From Torymus aiolomorphi (Eukaryota; Arthropoda; Insecta; Hymenoptera; Torymidae): a stretch of DNA of 64,000 nt. The notes beneath the pieces are model-generated. The model was not told the DNA's origin, did no database searches, and saw only the letters and a program-made list of their open reading frames with translations. The first letter of the stretch is position 1. The number at the start of each line of letters is the position of its first letter. The translations under genes were made by a program, and so were the position numbers. Shown one piece after another: positions 34,114 to 45,399 of the stretch. The stretch is taken from the NCBI GenBank assembly GCA_036365515.1, contig CM070876.1, positions 136,235,894 through 136,299,893 of the forward strand. Reading direction: 5' to 3'.

Positions 34114-34678
34114 GGGGGTTTCACCCAAAACGCCTTTTCTTAGAAATTTCTCTCAATTTTGACCAGGTGTTAATAATACTATTGTCTATAAGATATTTCC
34201 ATTTAAAAACTCCCAGCGGTTTAGTTCTCGAGATATTAAACATCAAAGTCGCGCATTTTAACACAGCGCCTTATGGGACGGCCCGCGCGAAATGAACGTT
34301 TTCGTCTGTAACTCGAAAAGTTTTCTTAGCAATTTTTCTAAAAACCGAAATCTTATTAATGACATCTATTAGAACAAGACATTCAAATCTGAGAAAGCCC
34401 AGCGGTCTCGTTCGTGAGATACGTTAATTGAAAGTGCGGAATATCAGGTTAGATTTCACGCGCGCGTGAGACGCATGCATGGCGAGGGGAGAGAGAGCGG
34501 GAGCGCCGCTGGCGCGCACGCTTACTGCACACACACAGACATGCGTCTCTCGGTGTCTGTGCTCAGTCCCGTAGCAAGTAACTCTCAACAGAAAGAGAGG
34601 GGGAGCGCATGCGAGAGCCTGTACGCTTCGCACGGGGCGCCGTGCTCTGTGGGTTCGGGCCTCGTTGGTGAGACCCCC
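34114..34678. mobile_element. 565 bp MITE nested in the Tigger element
   Basis: Ends GGGGGTTTCACC and GGTGAGACCCCC form inverted repeats, with TTAA at 34,110-34,113 and 34,679-34,682. Non-coding. A third level of nesting: MITE in Tigger in BEL in palindrome 2. Confidence 0.82.
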
Positions 34679-34754
34679 TTAAGAACGAGCAAGCTTTTGA
34701 CACAGTCAACTGTATCGATCCGGTGTAACTACACGTATTTAATTTCTTGTTATA

Positions 34755-35757
34755 ATGGAAGGTAGAAAAAAAAAGAAAAATTTTAAGCGTCAGTGAAAAA
34801 GTTGAAATAATAAAAGATCTTGAAAAAGGTGTATCGAATGTTGAGTTGTGTAGAAAATATAATTTTGCAATCGTTAACTATATGTACAATATGGAAAAAT
34901 AAAGATAAAATTCTTACGGCTTTTAGAGAAAACAGTGTTCATTTTAAACGAATGAGAACATGCCAGAAACCTGATGTAGATGATGTTTTATTTCAATGGT
35001 TCACATCAGCAGGAAATCAAAATCTAGTGATCAATGGTCCAGTTTTAACAGTGCAGGCCGAGAAAATAGCACATGAGTTGGGGTACACTGATTTTACGTG
35101 TAGCCGGAGCTGGGTTTCGAGATTTTGTAAAAGGCACAACATAATTTTTGGTAAAATCACTGGAGAAACGGCCAGTGTTGATAGTGCGTAAGTTCACGAT
35201 TGGATAAATAATGTTTGGAGCAAAGAAAAGCGTGGATATGATGCACACAATATATTTAATATAGATGAGACAGGCGTATTTTATAATTTGATGCCGGATA
35301 AAACATTTCGAGTAAAAGGCGAAACGTGTGCAGGTGGAAAACTAAGTAAGGATTTCAGTAAAAAATCATGGATGACGTCAACAATTTTTACCAAAGAATT
35401 GCAGAAGTGGGATTCTGATTTAAGAAAAAAAAATCGTCGTATCTTGCTACTCGTAGATAATTGCCCAGCTCATTGTCATGAATTTAACGAATATAAATTT
35501 ACTCTTTCTACCTCCTAATGTTACATCTGTACTCCAGCCAATGGCCCAGGGAATAATTCGAAGCTTGAAATGCTTTTTTAGACAAAAGTTAGTTCTAAAA
35601 TATGTTGAAATGGTGGAAAAAGGAAACGAAAAGTTGAAAATTTCATTACTAGAGGCTATTCGATTTTTGGCAGAAGCTTGGGATTCTGTTACTTCAGCAA
35701 CAATAATAAACTGTTTCAAAAAAACTGGAATTACAGATAATTTTTTAATTAAAAATT
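34755..35757 (+). pseudogene. Tigger/pogo-type transposase, inactivated
   Basis: The N-terminal helix-turn-helix (SEKVEIIKDLEKGVSNVELC) and the CENP-B-type DNA-binding part (WVSRFCKRHNI) precede the DDE domain. NIDETGVFYN carries the first aspartate and LLLVDNCPAH the second. The third motif reads LQPMAQGIIRSLK, with alanine where the family has aspartate (MDQG). A stop at 35,189, two frameshifts (about 34,860 and 35,510) and a missing segment after 35,350 also prevent function. Confidence 0.8.
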
Positions 35758-35910
35758 AAAATTAAAAATCTAACGTAATTATTTAATTAATGAATAAAGT
35801 TAAGTGTCCATCAACATATTTTACAATTTTTTTTTCTCGGTCCGTTTAAGGCGAACTCCGGTTGTAACGAGCAAAATTGAACGGTCCCTTGAAACTCGTT
35901 ATAACCGGTA

Positions 35911-35916
<6 letters not shown>

Positions 35917-35959
<43 letters not shown>

Positions 35960-36840
35960 TCTCTCTCCCTGTCTCTCTCTCTCTCTGTCTCTCTCTGTCT
36001 CTCTCCCTCTCTCTCTCTCTCTGTCTCTCTCTCACGCGTGCTCGTGCACTCCTGTCTTCGCGAGCTTTCTCTCTCTATCTCGCGCGCTCTCTCTCTCTCA
36101 CACGTGTGCTCGCGCGCTACCTGCTGCCGCCGCCATCTCGCCGGCAGGCGGCATCGTCGCGCGCACCTATCTTCGCGCGCTTTCTCTCTCTCCCTCACGT
36201 GTGTTCGCGCACTCCTTACCCCTGCCGCCATCCTTTCGGTGGGCGTCGTCGTTATGTGCTCCGACCTTCGCGGGCTTCCTTACTCTATCTCGCATGTGCT
36301 CGCGCTGTCTCTTTCACTCTTCCGCGTGTGCCCGATCTCTCTTTTCCGCCGCCGCCATCTCACGGCGAGTCGCATCGTGAAGAGCCCTTGCCTTCGAGCT
36401 CTGTCTCATGCGCATGCGCCGCAAAACTCACAACACTGCTCTCTCTACTCAGAGTGAATTGACGATTTTGCAACAGAAACCGAGACCACGTTACAGCTCT
36501 GCCATTAAGTGTGCATCGAGCTACGAGAGAGTGGATGCCAATTCCAATCGTGCAATCTGCAGGAGATCAACTTACTCCGCACAACAAAAGTGTCGAGTCA
36601 CAACATGAGCACACAAGCTCGCTAACCGAAGCCATCGCACACTTGACTCCGCTCGAGCAGAGCGTCGAGCTGACGCTTCTTTCTTCTGTTGCAGAGAAAA
36701 ACTTGCACGAGATCAATTCACTCCGCATACTAAAACGCGTCGAGTCACAATACGAGCGCACAAGCTCGCCCGCCGAAGTCCTCGGACAATTGACTCTGCC
36801 CGCGCAGAGCGTCGAGCTAACGCTTGTTTCTTCTGTTACA
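35917..36840. other. BEL leader, second part
   Basis: CT-rich to about 36,030, then three degenerate modules with GCCGCCGCCATC and CTCACGTGTGCTCGCGC. From 36,590 two ~140 bp direct repeats (AAGTGTCGAGTCACAA / AAACGCGTCGAGTCACAA, each followed by ACAAGCTCGC and GAGCGTCGAGCT) lead into gag. No gene. Confidence 0.6.
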
Positions 36841-37919
36841 GAGAAAATCTATTGGCCACACAACGGGAATTGGTGAATGTCATTCAAGACCTTTCCACTC
36901 AAATAAGAGCAACTCCCGACGATGAGTGGACCTTAAGACTCGCCCAAGTCTGAATGGAAATATTGGAGGCCTACTGGATGGACTTCGTGAGTAACCACAT
37001 GGGATTGATTTCCGTCAATGACGAGAATAACGGTTGCCAGCGAGCTGCTACCTATACCACGGCGGAACGTCAATACATCGCGGGAAGGGCCACGATCTAC
37101 GACGTGCAGGCGTGACTCGTCCCGGCAGGAAACGCTCGGTCCCTGGATGGCACCAACAGGACAGAGCGACTGGCTCTAGGTCAGTCGCACAGTCGACTTT
37201 CCCGGATCAATGTGCCCGAATTCTCCAGTAAGAGAGACGAGTGGGCGTCATTTCGCGACTTATTTAGGGTGCTTATCCACAACGATGCTAGTCTCGGCAA
37301 TGTCAAGAAGCTGTACTACCTAAAAACGCTGATCAAGGGCGAGGCACGCCAAGCGCTGGATGCGCTGCAGTTGACTGACAACAACTACGACGTCGCCTGG
37401 GGCTTGCTCGAGGAGAGGTTCGAACACCGACGGTTGTTGGTCTATGGTCACCTGACTGCGCTGTGCAACCTGAATCCTGCGCGCGAAGAGTCTGTGAAGG
37501 TGCTGCAAACGCTCCTAGACATGCTCCGCCGCCACAGAGATCAACTACGAGCCCTCGAGCGCCCTGTAGACCAATGGGACGATTGGTTTATATCAGTGGC
37601 TGCTGCAGCCATGGATCCCGTCACTCGTCGAGCTTGGGAGAAAGAGCTGGAGAAGTTGGATGCAGCACGCGTCGGAGACGATGCACCAAGACCAGGGCAC
37701 GAGCTAGCGTCGTTTGAAACTCTCAGCAACTTGCTTAACGGCCGCTGTCGCACAGCCACGGCATGCTCCTCGAACACGCCCGTCGTCGCTTCATTTCGGT
37801 CGATTTCAACCGGCACGCTCAGCTCCAGAAGTTACGCCACTCGCTTCATGCCTACTAGCTGTGCGCAATGTCAAGCCGACCATTACATCGGACATTGCGA
37901 GGCCTTTATGGGGGATTGA
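36841..37919 (+). pseudogene. gag: BEL/Pao Gag (DUF1759 family)
   Basis: The Gag frame starts around 36,841 with ATQRELVNVIQDLSTQI but has TGA stops at 36,951 and 37,111. From 37,212 it is open: FSSKRDEWASFRDLF, SLGNVKKLYYLKTLI, GEARQALDAL and WGLLEERFEHRR match the DUF1759 Gag of BEL/Pao elements, which builds the capsid. A first cysteine motif (CAQCQADHYIGHC) closes the frame at 37,919. After a frameshift the nucleocapsid continues at 37,868-38,191. Confidence 0.85.
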
Positions 37920-38191
37920 ACGCTCATAAGAGACGAGAAACGGTCGTCCAATCTCGCTTGTGCTTCAACTGCTTGCGGTCAGGGCATACCGTCAGATCGT
38001 GCCCCTCTCGATCTACCTGTCGAAAGTGTCAAGCGTCGCATCACACTTTCCTGCATGACGCCGACCGTAAAAGACCTGGATCCTATCGAGACGAACAGAT
38101 TCCAACAAAAACACAAAACGTCATCGCGACGATCGCGGGAGAGGGGACCGAACCTTCAGCTTCTGAGGGGAACCCGATGAACTCCGAATGA
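37868..38191 (+). pseudogene. gag: BEL/Pao nucleocapsid zinc-knuckle segment
   Basis: Contains CFNCLRSGHTVRSC (complete CCHC) and CRKCQASHHTFLH, the tandem knuckle pattern typical of BEL/Pao. It follows Gag by a frameshift near 37,915 and ends at a stop at 38,191. No start codon of its own is needed. Confidence 0.8.
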
Positions 38192-38197
38192 CTAGTA

Positions 38198-38464
38198 GTG
38201 TTCCCAACGGCGACCCTTCAGATCAGCAGCAGCCGACGACCGCCTATCGCCGTTCAAGCCTTGCTGGATGCTTGCTCTGAGCTCACACTCGTCTCATCTG
38301 AGATCGTCCGACGGCTGAAGACGCCGACCGAGGAGGCTATCACCAAGGTGACTGGCGTGAGTGGAAATGTGATCCAGCGATCGACACGGACGGCTCGCCT
38401 TCGACTTCACCTACCGGATCACCATTCGCCAGTAAAGTTTACAGCAAGCCAGGACGCTCGCTGA
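38198..38464 (+). pseudogene. pol: BEL/Pao aspartic protease
   Basis: AVQALLDACSELTLVSSEI occupies the active-site position of BEL/Pao proteases (DUF1758), and TKVTGVSGN follows as expected. The triad is D-A-C instead of D-x-G-S, a likely inactivating change. The frame breaks at 38,464; remnants of the next segment (GGADLLPEL-like) are readable to 38,580 in another frame. Confidence 0.7.
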
Positions 38465-38580
38465 CCCTTGCTTTGGCGTGCCCAAGACAATCGAGCTATT
38501 GGTGGGGGCTGACCTCCTGCCAGAACTTGTGAGATCGAGGAGCATCCAGGAAGGGGGGCTGATCGCCCAAAATACGGCAG

Positions 38581-39809
38581 TTGGATGGACCATTTCCGGC
38601 CGAAGCTGTACGTAAGAGGCACCTCACAGAAAAAATTGGGTGTTTCTCACTACTCTCTGACTCGCCCACTGTACCCTGGCACGCACAGCTCACTGTGCTG
38701 CTCCAGCGATTTTGGGAGATGGAAGACGTCTCCTCTGTGGAGCGAAAATCCGCTGCGCATGAAGCATGCAAGAAGTCCTTCGCAGACCATCAGCGGACTG
38801 AAAGCGGCAAGTACATTGTGCGCCTTCCGATCGCAGCTGGCGGGTTGAATCGACTAGGCAACAGTGAAATCAATGCTCGCGCCTCCCTCGCGAGTCTCCA
38901 TCGACGCATGAGTCGAGACCATCGCTTTGCAGCTGAGTACCGGAAGTTCATGGATGAATACTTGAGTATGGAGCATATGAGGCCTGTGCCAGAGCGGCAC
39001 CTGCAACGCGCTGACAGCCAGGTGCACTACATCCCCCACCACGGAATATGGCAGCACAGTGATAACGGAGCGAAATTGAGAGTCGTCTTCAATGCCTCTC
39101 GGCCTACTACCTCAGGTCAAAGCCTCAACGACGTTCTCCTTCCGGGACCGAAACTCCAAACCGACATTTGGTTAGTCTTACTCCGATGGAGATCGTACCG
39201 AGTGGCCTTCTGCGCCGACGACCGCATGATGTTTCGACAAATTTGGATCGACGAGCGAGACGTGGACTGGCAACGTATCTTGTGGAGCCCGAGTCAGGAA
39301 GAGCCCGTTCTCCACTACCAGCTGCTGACGGTCACCTACGGAACTTCGTGCGCCCCGTATCTCTCCCTTCGCGTCTTACAACAGCTGTGCACCGACAAGG
39401 GAAGGATCGGTACGTTGACGACATCCTCTCGAGGGCGCACGAATTGAACGACGTGCGCCAGCTGCAAGATCAGCTCATTGAATTGATAGAGTCCGATGGG
39501 TTTCCACTTCGCAAGTGGGTGTCAAATCGACCTGAACTCTTCGGGGACCTCGACGTGAGCCACTGCCTTCGTTCGACTTGGATCAAGCTCGCCGCCGATC
39601 CTGTCCGTGAGCTTGGAAATCACTTGGAACCCGAGGGACTACCTTCTCGGCATTGGATGCCCGTCATTATCGATGAACCAGCTAAGCAAGCGCAAAATTC
39701 TTGCCGCGTTGGCTTCAATCTTCGATCCTTGTGGATGGCTCGCTCCTGCCACACTGACAATAAAGCTCTTTCTCCAAGACTTGTGGAGAGCTCGATTGGA
39801 TTGGGATGA
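38581..39809 (+). pseudogene. pol: BEL/Pao reverse transcriptase
   Basis: The connector LTVLLQRFWEMEDV and the fingers RYIV-type block lead into KLRVVFNASRPT and SLNDVLLPGPKLQTD, then FRQIWIDERDVDWQRILW and LLTVTYGTSCAPYL, all typical of BEL/Pao RT. The catalytic box DRYVDDIL is in the next frame (from about 39,400), so one frameshift near 39,380 splits the domain. The second piece continues with DGFPLRKWVSNRPELF to about 39,620. Confidence 0.88.
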
Positions 39810-40647
39810 CGACTTGCCCGCTCCGATGAGTAGACGCTGGGATGAGATCTCCAAGGACGTCCCGGCGTTCACCGAGGTTTCAATTCCTCGATGGATCTCC
39901 ACGGGACCCGCCCCAAACGACACGAGGGTTCATGCGTTCGCGGACGCAAGTCGGCGAGTTATGGCAGCAGTGGTTTACTCGAGAACATCTACTGCTGCCG
40001 AAACCAGCTCTGTTGCTCTCCTGGTTGCCAAGACCAAGTTGGCTTCCATCCGTAGCCTCCAACCGATCTCAAAGCCGATGCCGAGAATGACGATACCGCG
40101 CCTGGAGCTGAGGGCCGCGCTCATCGCAGCTCGACTACTTCGCAGGATTTGCGACGAACTCAAGATTCCACCGGATAACTGCTTCGCTTGGTCAGACTCA
40201 GAAAGAGTGCTACACTGGATCCATTCGTCGGAGGCAACGGGCAACTCGATCGTAGATGGCTATGTGCATCAAATCCAGGAGCTCTCCCCGTCCAGGATTT
40301 GGCGATATGTCCCATCCGAACAGAATCCTGCCGACATTGCCTCTCGAGGCGCGGATGTGAGACAGTTATTGCGCGATAGCTGGTGGCTTCGTGGCCCAGA
40401 TTGGCTTGTGGCGATCCCGTCACAGTGGCCTTCTGACCAGAGCGTTGAACCGTGTCCTCACCGCGACGAACCTACGCGAGTCATTTTGGCCACTCTAGCC
40501 GAGCGAAGGGACGCCACTTGCCACTCTTTCCATCTGTCGGCCTTCTCCGACCTTGAGGGTGCCTTCTGCGCTTCCTGGTTCGGTTGCGCACGTGGATGCG
40601 GCGTAGATTGGGTCGCCAACCCACACCTAAGATTTTGGAGCCATTGA
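39607..40647 (+). pseudogene. pol: BEL/Pao A17-type region and RNase H
   Basis: 346 open codons. SKRKILAALASIFDPCGWLAP is the conserved block after the RT in BEL/Pao (Peptidase_A17 family). VHAFADASRRVMAAVVYSR carries the RNase H aspartate, IPRLELRAALIAARL the glutamate, and FAWSDSERVLHWI the third acidic residue. It ends at 40,647, overlapping the integrase frame. Confidence 0.87.
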
Positions 40648-41828
40648 CGCCCGCAGAGTTGGACACGGCTCTTGAGTCCTGCATTCTCCTCAGTCAGCGA
40701 GCCACGTTTGGCGACGAAATATCCTTTCTCGAGCGACAGAGACAGAAGGAAAGGCCGGACCCTCTTCCATTCAAGGGACCTCTGCAAGCACTGAATCTGT
40801 TCGTATGTCCCGCTGGCGTTCTCAGAGTCGGCGGCAGATTGGATCACTCTGTGTTGCCTTTCAAGAAAAAACACCCTCCCATCTTGGACGGATCATGCGA
40901 CTTGGCCGGACTTATTATTTCCTGGGCTCACACTCGAGCTGTCCACGGAGGCTTTCGCTCGACTTACTCCTACGTATTGCAGTGGACATGGATGATAGGC
41001 GGGAAGAGTCGAATTCGTCGCTTCATTCAGCGCTGCTTAGTCTACGCTCGGTTCCGAGCGATCCCCCTCACGCAGATGATGGCACCTCTCCCATCTGTAC
41101 GTGTCACTCCAAGTCGAGCCTTCGCCCGAACAGGCGTCGATTACGCGGCACCCTTCCAAGTGTTAGCAGCAAAGAGCCGTGGACTGCGCACCACAAAGGC
41201 CTACGTGGCTGTCTTTGTTTGCATGGCTTCAAAGGCCATTCACCTTGAGTTGGCAGGCGATCTGTCAGCCGAGAGTCTTATGGGAGCGTTGATTCGGTTT
41301 TGCGGACGTCGAGGAAGACCCGCCGAAATTTGGAGTGACAACGCCACTCATTTTCATCATACTGAGGTGGAGCTGCGAGAGACCTTGAGTCGGGACTCGT
41401 TAAACTGGGACACTGTCAAGACCCAATTAGCGACAGATGGCATCGCCTGGAAATTTATCCCCCCCGCAGCCCCGCACTTCGGTGGGCTCTGGGAGGCAGC
41501 TCTGCGGTCGTTCAAGACGCACCTAAAAAAGGTGATCGGATCAAAATATCGGATTAACGAGGAGCTCACCACTCTCCTCGTGAGTGTTGAAGTAGTGCTG
41601 AACTGCAGACACTTGGGACCAATTTTCGGCGACGCCGATGATCTTCAAGCGTACACGCCCGGTCACTTATTCGTGGGAGACTCCCTGCTCACCGTTCCTG
41701 AGCTGCCGGTCGACTTCGAGCGCATAGACCACCTTCAGCACTGGAAACTTGTCCAAGGGTTGCGCGCCAAGTTCTGGCAGCAATGGAGCAGAGAGTATCT
41801 AAATACTCTCCAGCAGCGTTGCAAGTAG
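40584..41828 (+). pseudogene. pol: BEL/Pao integrase
   Basis: 414 open codons. The zinc finger HTRAVHGGFRSTYSYVLQ has its cysteines changed (CLVYARF: the second is lost). The core has FARTGVDYAAPFQV (first aspartate), IWSDNATHF (second) and LVSVEVVLNCRHLGP (glutamate). Integrase joins cDNA ends to target DNA with the 5 bp duplication seen here. A TAG at 41,826 ends the frame early; the C-terminal domain follows. Confidence 0.88.
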
Positions 41829-42172
41829 ACTCGCCGCGTCGACAACATCCAAGTCGGCGACCTGGTACTGGTGCTGGACGCTTCGCTTCTACGCCCCAAC
41901 GGACGGTGGCCTATGGGCGAGTCACAGAGGTGCATCCAGGTCGTGATGGCTTGGTGAGAACTGCGACGATGAAGACGGAGTCTGGAGCGTACGTCTGTCC
42001 CATCGTCAAATTGTCCGCTCTGCCTGTAGTCGAGGACTTCCCCGTGGACCTTGCGAAAGCTCCCTCTCTGTCTCCACTTTCACGGCAGGCGGAGTCTATC
42101 TCAGAGCCGGCCCATGGCGGGCAGCGTCAATCGCGACGCCGATTAACTTCGTTCAAGGAACGAGGCAGGCGG
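41829..42172 (+). pseudogene. pol: BEL/Pao integrase C-terminal domain (DUF5641-like)
   Basis: NIQVGDLVLVLDASLLRPNG, then in a shifted frame GRVTEVHPGRDGLVR and TKS-type YVCPIVKLSAL, are the last conserved blocks of BEL/Pao pol. A purine-rich stretch (AAGGAACGAGGCAGGCGG, 42,155-42,172) just before the LTR is the likely polypurine tract. Confidence 0.78.
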
Positions 42173-42495
42173 TGTTGAATTCGGTCTGAGCCCAAGAGAG
42201 GGCGCCGCGCGCGGCGCGACGGCACTGGCGAGGCTGGAGCGGAACGGACACTGTCGCTAAACCGGTTGAACGACTCAGACGCTCGACCACTGCGCTCCTG
42301 CACACCAGTCATCTATTTTGTTCCGACCAAGAAACGTTTTCTTTCTAGCTTTCAAGTCCACATTAAATTATATACTTCTTGTAAGCGCGTCGCGCATCAT
42401 TGTAATACTTGTCTCAGTGAGCAAAAATAAAGACAAGGTACCAAGGGAAGCTCTGGCGTATTTTTTGCTGACTCACCTTCAACCCAACTCATACA
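42173..42495 (+). mobile_element. 3' LTR of the BEL/Pao element
   Basis: 323 bp, TGTTGAATTCGG to CTCATACA, followed by the GGTAG duplication. It has the extra GCGC-rich stretch absent from the 5' LTR. Confidence 0.9.
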
Positions 42496-42500
42496 GGTAG

Positions 42501-44143
42501 TTTGCACAAGAAACATTTTGAATGTATGTTAATTTCCATCAGTTTTTCGAAGAAGTCATCCCTGGGAAGGTGATTTTAACATTTGTAACACATGAGCTAT
42601 ATATTATAATATAGGAATAATGTAAATCTGTAAAATTTATAGATTTTGAAAGAATTTTATAACAACTTCACAAATCACTACTGGAGGTTCACCTTAAGCA
42701 AGAAGAATTTCATATTTTCAATAAAACTACCAAGACTATATACCGAGAAAAAATTGGAATTTGGTTTTTTAACAAAAACTATTTCTCTTACTATATGAGA
42801 GTATAATCTGGATATCTGAGAGTAAGCTACTTATCTCACGAAGGAGTCTAGAAGTACTGCAGTAGGTACAGATATGGGGCAACATAACCTCTACATGTAG
42901 GCTACATTCTCGTACCCTAGGCTTGCGTCGTCCGGGTTGTCAGCTGCTGGAGTTCGTACGGTGTCTTAGGGCTGTAGGCTAACGTCCTTTTCGAAATCTC
43001 TGCCGCAGTTTCACTATCTCTTAAGTGATCGTCGTCGTCAGTCGTCCTCAATTTGTCAGTCTCGTCCTCGTCTACTTGAGCCCTATATTGCCACAAAATA
43101 GTAGAATTAGATAATCTCAAGTCGAAAAGGAAGTACTTAGAAGGCTACATTACCTCACCAAGAAGTTTTGAAGTTCTGCAGCTAATAAAGGTAAGGAACG
43201 ACATATCCTCTACATGTAGCCTTTCCCGTATTCGGGCTTCGACTCTGTCGTCAGCTGCTGGATGTCCAGCAGCTCCCGTGATGTCCAGGTGCTATAGGTC
43301 AACGTCCCTCTAGTTATCCCTGTTGTACCTTCAGAACCTCTGAAGAGATCGTCGTTGGCACCAGCAAGTTAAATAGCTATCATTAACAGGCGCGCACATC
43401 GTCGTTCGGCGTCGACGAACGGCAACTGACGCCGCTACTGCTCTAGCAATTGTACCAACGTAGGAAAGCAAATTAAATCTTTCGTGACGCGTTGTATGAG
43501 CATGACGTACTCGGCGTCAGTTTCTACTCGCCGTTGCCTAACGACGACGTGCGCGCTGGTTAAATAATGATAGCCTTTTAACTTGCTGGTGCCAACAACA
43601 ATCTCTTGAGAGGTTGTGAAGGTGCGGCAGGGAGAACTAGAGGGACGTTGGCCTATAGCACCTGGACATCACGAGACTCCAGCAGCTGACGACAGAGTCG
43701 ACGCCCGACTGCGGGAATGCCTACATGTAGAAGTTATGTTGCTCCTTACCTTTATTAGCTGCAGCACTTCTAAACTCCTTAGTGAGGTAATGTAGCCTTC
43801 TAAGTACTTCCTTTTCGATTTGAGATTATCAAATCTACTATTTTGTGGCGATATAGGGCTCAAATAGGCGAGGTCGAGACTGACAATTTGAGTGACAACT
43901 GACGACGACGATCTCTTAAGAGATGGTGAAACTGCGGCTGAGATGACGAAAAGGACGTTGCCCTACAGCCCCAGAGCACCGTAGGAACTCCAACCGTAGC
44001 TGACAAACGGGACGATGTAAGACTAGGGTACGAGAATGTAGCCTACATGTAGAGGTTATGTTGCCCCTCACCTGTACCTACTGCAGCACTTCTAGACTCC
44101 TTCGTGAGATAAGTAGCTTACTCTCAGATATCCAGATTATACT
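42501..44143. repeat. Centre of palindrome 2
   Basis: 42,805-43,440 is the reverse complement of 43,500-44,143. The loop, around 43,440-43,500, is about 60-70 bp. Each half has two diverged ~300 bp units sharing CTCTACATGTAG, CTGCAG and CAGCTGCTGGA. The 42,501-42,800 part is mirrored beyond the Copia at 49,153-49,448. No coding capacity despite a 67-codon frame. Confidence 0.82.
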
Positions 44144-44436
44144 TGTTGAATAAATTGAGCCGTGGTTGTAAAAAAAGGAATAGTTTATTTAAGATGAATA
44201 AATATATATACAAGTACGATGTAGCGAGCCTCATGCTCGCGGCACGAGGTGCTTCTCACTTGGAGTCCAACGGTCGAGAGAGTTTTGCGCGAGTCAGCCG
44301 CTGTTGCTCGCGCACCGATCACGTGATGCGCACTGGAGGGGAACACACGTACACTTACTTGTGTGAGTGCGCGTATACAATTCATACGCGACCTTTCCTC
44401 TTATATTACGCTATATAGAATGTACAATATTTAACA
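44144..44436 (-). mobile_element. 3' LTR of the Copia element
   Basis: 293 bp. Differs from the other LTR by a short TATA indel and about a dozen substitutions by eye, so the insertion is not brand new. Confidence 0.9.
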
Positions 44437-44858
44437 CGCCTCCTTACATTTATATTGCGTACTTATTTTACATTTAACAACATTCTGAATTTTACAAACT
44501 TTTCTTTACATAGCGCTTTCATTAAAATATCTACAATATTTTCATTGGTATCGATTTTAATCACTTCAATTTCCTTTTCTTTTAGGCTTTCATGAACAAA
44601 GTGATAGTGTATTTCAATATGTTTTGAATTCTTTGTAAAATTTCCACAATTTGCTATGTTAATCGCACCTGTATTATCCTCGTAAACTTTAATTGGTTTA
44701 TTTACTTTTACATCGAAAATATTTACTAACTCTTTTATAAATTTAATTTCACTCACAGCTTCTGATAAAGCTACATATTCAGCAAACGTTGATGCTTTTG
44801 CAACATATTTTTGCTTTCGTGATTTCCAGTCGACTACATTTCCAAAAACTGTAATTAT

Positions 44859-45089
44859 TGTTACGATTTAATAATCGCATACAATAAATAAATGGAGGAG
44901 GACTCGATAAAAAAACGGCATGGCGTGACTCGGCGGGGAATCGAACCCCGGACCTTTCGTTTTCGCGACGAGTGCTCTGACCACTGAGCTATCGATGCCG
45001 GTGCACGTCTTTCCTCGAGTCGTCCTCATGTTGCTGCTATATGCAACCGATCCGCCTCGTCACGTTGTGCATACTATGCACACGTAACA
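44859..45089 (-). mobile_element. 231 bp element carrying a tRNA-like sequence
   Basis: Ends TGTTACG and CGTAACA are exact inverted repeats. TTAT is duplicated at 44,855-44,858 and 45,090-45,093, and removing the insert restores the Copia frame (GYI...FGNVV). TG...CA ends with a 4 bp duplication are LTR-like. The tRNA-like 72-mer sits in its middle. It may be a miniature solo LTR or a tRNA-derived short element; I cannot identify a known family. Confidence 0.72.
44927..44998 (-). ncRNA. tRNA-like sequence inside the 231 bp element
   Basis: The 72 nt parse as 7-2-4-8-4-1-5-7-5-5-5-7-5-7, the canonical tRNA layout. D arm GCTC/GAGC and T arm CGGGG/CCCCG are perfect. Box A TAGCTCAGTGG and box B GGTTCGATTCC are consensus. 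The acceptor stem pairs at only four of seven positions, and the anticodon loop CGCGAAA lacks U33. A T7 run lies about 17 nt downstream. So it is a tRNA-derived pol III unit rather than a functional tRNA gene. Confidence 0.7.
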
Positions 45090-45399
45090 TTATATAGCCT
45101 GATGTAGATTTCCTATCAGTACTATCACCTGCCCAATCTGCGTCTACATAGCAGTCAATTAAATCACAATTTTCATTTCGTTTAAATTTTAAACTTAATT
45201 CTTTTGTCGCATATAAATATTTTAATATTCGCAATGCATATTTCCAATGTGCTTCAGTATAACAATTTTGAAACCTACTTAAGTAATTTACAGTATAGCT
45301 AATATCTGGTCGCGTACCAGAACTTATGTACAATAATGCGCCAATTAAATTTCTATACTTTAAATTTGGTTCACATTTATCGGATTTTTCAATTTTCAA

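Larger units (their letters stand above)
33924..35916 (+). mobile_element. Tigger/pogo-like DNA transposon nested in the BEL leader
   Basis: Left end CAGTCGATACCGGTTATAAC after TA (33,922-33,923). The right end carries GGTTATAACG's complement followed by GGTATCCACT at about 35,895-35,916, running into a CT repeat that has eroded the last bases and the target TA. Subterminal copies of the same motif (CTCCGGTTGTAACGAGC near 35,857) are also present. It encodes a decayed CENP-B/DDE transposase and is itself interrupted by a MITE at 34,114-34,678. Confidence 0.82.
44463..45399 (-). pseudogene. pol: Copia RNase H, split by a 231 bp insertion
   Basis: Frame 45,399-45,090 reads SDKCEPNLKYRNLIGALLYI, GTRPDISYTVNYLSRF and VDADWAGDSTDRKSTSGYI (first RNase H aspartate). 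The insertion at 44,859-45,089 then intervenes. Beyond it, GNVVDWKSRKQKYVAKAST, SEAVSEIKFI (glutamate region) and VYEDNTGAINIA, SKHIEIHYHFVHE follow to the end of pol at 44,463. Confidence 0.85.

Noticed and set aside
42808..44141. Stand-alone 1.3 kb foldback MITE
   Set aside because: Its flanks continue the mirror on both sides (left to 42,501, right beyond the Copia), so it is the centre of palindrome 2.
44927..44998. Functional tRNA gene in the Copia insertion
   Set aside because: Only four of seven acceptor pairs and no U33; better read as tRNA-derived.
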